DNA from: Blastococcus sp. PRF04-17
Lineage (GTDB): Bacteria > Actinomycetota > Actinomycetes > Mycobacteriales > Geodermatophilaceae
Assembly: GCF_023016265.1 (NCBI RefSeq)
Contig: NZ_CP095412.1
Coordinates: 1,860,001-1,924,000 of the forward strand
Length of the DNA: 64,000 nucleotides
Direction of reading: 5' to 3'
Made by a program: the position numbers and the translations under genes. Shown here piece by piece: positions 61,809 to 64,000 of the stretch (positions within the stretch are counted from its first letter, which is position 1; every line of letters starts with the position of its first letter). The notes below the pieces were generated by a model. It was not told where the DNA came from. It did no database searches and saw only the letters and a list, made by a program, of their open reading frames with translations.

Positions 61809-63445
61809 CGGCCGGCGAGCCGCTCGTGGGCGAACCGCACCGCCATCGCGCCCTCCCCCACGGCCGAGGCGATCCGCTTGACCGAGCCGTGCCGGACGTC
61901 GCCGGCGGCGAACACCCCTGGCACGGAGGTCTCCAGGGGCAGCGGCGGAACGGCCAGCGGCCAGTCGGGTGGCGGCAGCCCCAGGTCGTTCCCGGTCAGC
62001 ACGAAGCCGCGGTCGTCCCGGCGCACGACGCCGTCCAGCCAGCTGGTCCGCGGTGCCTGCCCCACGAACACGAAGAGTGCGTCGGCGGGGACCTCCCGCT
62101 CGTCGGTGCCGGTCCGCAGCCGGAGCCGCTCCAGGCGGCGGGAGCCCATGGCTCCGGCGACCTCGGTCCGGTACTCGACGGTGATCGTCTCGGCTGCCTC
62201 GATCCGGTCGATGAGGTACTTCGACATCGTGCTGACCAGGTCCCCGGAACGGACCAGCAGGGTCACGTCCGCGGCGAACTGCGAGAGGAACAGGGCGGCC
62301 TGCCCGGCCGAGTTGCCGCCCCCGACCACGAACACCCGCCCGCCGGCGTGGTCGACGCCCTCGGCCCGGCCGGCGCCGTAGTACACGCCGACCCCGGTCA
62401 GCTCGGCGGCGCCGGGCACGTCGAGGGTCCGGTAGTTCACCCCGGAGGCGATCAGCAGGGTGGATGCGCTCACCTCGGTGCCGTCGGTCAGGCGGACGAC
62501 GGTGTACGGGTCCTCCCGGCGCAGGCCCGCCACCTCGGCGGGGACCAGGATCTCCGCGCCGAACCGGATGGCCTGCTCGCGGGCCCGCAGCGTGAGGTCC
62601 GCGCCGCTGAGCCCGACGGGGAAGCCCAGGTAGTTCTCGATGCGGCTGGTCGTGCCGGCCTGACCGCCCGGTGCGTTGCACTCGAGCACCAGCGTCGACA
62701 GCCCCTCCGAGGCGCCGTAGACGCCCGCGGCCAGGCCGGCGGGACCCGCGCCGGCCACCACGAGGTCGTAGGCGGACCGCTCGGCCCGCACCTGCAGTCC
62801 GATGCGCTCGGCGACGGTGTGCAGGTCGGGCCGGACGAGCACCTCGCCGTCGTCGGTGACCATGACGGGCAGGGCGCCGGCGTCGGTCCGGGCCGCGTCC
62901 AGCAGCAGCCGGGCCTGGGGGTCGGACTCCAGCTCCAGCCAGCGGTACGGGACCAGGTTGCGGGCCAGGAACTCGCGCAGCTCGTGGGTGCTCGCCGACC
63001 AGCGGTCGCCGATCACGCGCAGGTTGGCCGACGGCGCCGGGCGCCGCCAGGTCTCCAGCAGGTCGTCGAGCACCGGGTAGAGCCGCTCCTCCGGCGGGTC
63101 CCAGGGCTTGAGCAGGTAGTGCTGGACCTCGGCGTCGTTGATCGCCCGGATCGCCGCGTCGGTGTCGGCGTAGGCGGTGAGCAGCACGCGGCGGGCGTCG
63201 GGGTAGAGCTCGCGCGACGCGGCGAGGAACTCGGTGCCGGTCATCCCCGGCATCCGCTGGTCGACCAGGAGCAGCGCCACGTTCTCGTCGCGCAGCCGGA
63301 GCCGCCGGAGCACGTCGAGCGCCTGGTCACCGGAGGACGCCGCGACGACCTGGTAGCGCTCGGCGTAGCGGTCGCGCAGGTCGCGTTCGACGGCGGCCAG
63401 CACCGGCCCGTCGTCGTCCACGGCGAGCAGAACCGGTCGGCTCAT
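61805..63445 (-). CDS. Response regulator fused to a thioredoxin-reductase-like FAD enzyme
   Basis: A 546-residue fusion. Residues 1-130 are a receiver (LAVDDDGPVLAAV, phosphoacceptor in LLLVDQRMPGMTG, LLTAYAD, YLLKPWDPP). About 140-225 is a thioredoxin-like segment without a CxxC. From about 230 comes the FAD/NADPH domain (DLVVAGAGPAGLAAGVYGASEG, ENYLGFPVGLSG, VFVVGGGNSAGQAALFL, VPGVFAAGDVRHG). The reductase CxxC is replaced by an ECNAPGGQAG region, so ordinary disulfide chemistry is doubtful. First gene of the three-gene operon. Confidence 0.92.
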   Translation of the reverse strand: MSRPVLLAVDDDGPVLAAVERDLRDRYAERYQVVAASSGDQALDVLRRLRLRDENVALLLVDQRMPGMTGTEFLAASRELYPDARRVLLTAYADTDAAIRAINDAEVQHYLLKPWDPPEERLYPVLDDLLETWRRPAPSANLRVIGDRWSASTHELREFLARNLVPYRWLELESDPQARLLLDAARTDAGALPVMVTDDGEVLVRPDLHTVAERIGLQVRAERSAYDLVVAGAGPAGLAAGVYGASEGLSTLVLECNAPGGQAGTTSRIENYLGFPVGLSGADLTLRAREQAIRFGAEILVPAEVAGLRREDPYTVVRLTDGTEVSASTLLIASGVNYRTLDVPGAAELTGVGVYYGAGRAEGVDHAGGRVFVVGGGNSAGQAALFLSQFAADVTLLVRSGDLVSTMSKYLIDRIEAAETITVEYRTEVAGAMGSRRLERLRLRTGTDEREVPADALFVFVGQAPRTSWLDGVVRRDDRGFVLTGNDLGLPPPDWPLAVPPLPLETSVPGVFAAGDVRHGSVKRIASAVGEGAMAVRFAHERLAGR

Positions 63446-63547
63446 CGATCTCCCCCAGCGTGTCGGCGGTGCGGACCGGGCCAGGCAGGTGCGGACCGTA
63501 CCGCCGTCGGCGACCCCCGCAACAGCTCCCCGGCCGCCGCGCCCTGG

Positions 63548-64000
63548 TCAGCCCGGGTGCGAGGTCACCGCCCGGGTGTCCCGACGGGCCTCCAGCGCCG
63601 CGCGCAGGACCGCCCGGGCCAGGGCGACCGTCGAGTCGCCGTCGACCGAGCCGTTCTGCAGCAGGGCGAGGACGGCGGTGTCGCGCGGGCCGTCGCCACC
63701 GGCGGTCGCCCGCACCGCCTCGCTGACGGCGGACAGCGCCCGCGCGAGGGACGGCGACGGATCGGCGACGCCCAGTTCCCGGCGCCACGGCGCTCCGGGG
63801 GCGGCGTCCTCGACCAGCTGGTCGACCAGTTCGGGCGAGTGCTCCATCGCCTCGGCCAGCGAGTCGGCCCACGCGGTGACGATGGTGAGGTCGGTCGCCG
63901 GCAGCGCCGAGCCGGCCGCGGTCCGCTCGGCGCCGGCGTGCGGGACGACCTCGCGCGCCGCCGTCACGGGGTGGACGCCGGCGACCACCAGGCCCGGCGC
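63548..64000 (-). CDS. Unrecognised soluble protein, 5' end possibly outside window
   Basis: The frame is open to the window edge, with an internal GTG at 63988, so about 146-150 residues are visible. It is helical and acidic (TIVTAWADSLAEAMEHSPEL, DPSPSLARALSAVSEAVRA, TVALARAVLRAALEARRD) and has no membrane helix or motif I can place. It is upstream of the REC-reductase operon on the same strand, with a gap of about 100 bases that holds two direct copies of GGTGCGGACCG. Confidence 0.6.
   Translation of the reverse strand, partial: APGLVVAGVHPVTAAREVVPHAGAERTAAGSALPATDLTIVTAWADSLAEAMEHSPELVDQLVEDAAPGAPWRRELGVADPSPSLARALSAVSEAVRATAGGDGPRDTAVLALLQNGSVDGDSTVALARAVLRAALEARRDTRAVTSHPG

Noticed and set aside
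63446-63547. Two copies of GGTGCGGACCG before the REC-reductase operon as a regulator site
   Set aside because: Could be promoter-linked, but in G/C-rich sequence of this length two 11-base copies without symmetry are weak evidence; noted in the feature text only.

Overview
The window is about 73% G+C with dense short-gap operons, many GTG starts, ATGA/GTGA stop-start overlaps and actinobacterial hallmarks: the Mec-CysO-CysM sulfur route, IdeR-type iron boxes, a mycobacterial-type SOS box, DUF222/HNH and DUF3618 proteins and a SigE-family sigma factor. This points to a free-living actinomycete. The protein styles and gene mix suggest the family Geodermatophilaceae (Blastococcus, Geodermatophilus or Modestobacter), which is an inference. 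I saw no tRNA, rRNA, CRISPR array, insertion sequence or prophage.

Layout. 1-13 kb is conserved housekeeping: a PLP decarboxylase (5' end outside the window), then a minus-strand block clpS-DUF2017-mec-cysO-cysM-murI-MBL hydrolase and rph-rdgB, in the same order as around Rv1331-Rv1341 of Mycobacterium tuberculosis, beside the NAD salvage pair pncB-pncA. 12-21 kb holds serB, ctaD, an RlmA-like methyltransferase, ctaG, a cation efflux pump and an M23 peptidase with a histone-H1-like cytoplasmic tail. 21-38 kb is a mixture: broken alcohol dehydrogenase and D-threonine-aldolase-like genes, a sugar-lactone oxidase, an ABC-F ATPase, an AlkZ-type protein, an SOS-controlled DUF222/HNH gene, a sigma factor with a coupled membrane protein, a glutathionylspermidine-synthase-like gene with a lipoprotein, SIMPL and YpfJ-type peptidase genes, and an enoyl-CoA hydratase.

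38-48 kb looks like an envelope and signalling island: a three-gene DUF3618/holin-like stress operon, a response regulator with a PAS histidine kinase, a TasA/SipW-type secreted fibre locus, a possible 37-residue peptide gene, two REC-Hpt paralogues and an OmpR-type regulator. 48-51 kb is an iron regulon with two IdeR boxes (Bfd, bacterioferritin, siderophore-binding lipoprotein, siderophore-interacting reductase). 51.5-56 kb is a MerR regulator next to a three-gene module of two polytopic proteins around a cupredoxin-like lipoprotein, which I cannot assign to a described system. 59-63.4 kb is a coupled three-gene operon (REC-thioredoxin-reductase fusion, cNMP-binding histidine kinase, hydrolase-adenylate cyclase) that could form a closed cyclic-nucleotide/redox circuit.

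A caution for every reader: nine genes carry apparent one-base frameshifts (ten events in all). All lie in short G/C-only runs, and nine of the ten look like a lost base. Sequencing or assembly error is as likely as real pseudogenisation, so these entries are marked as pseudogenes with the implied intact product described.
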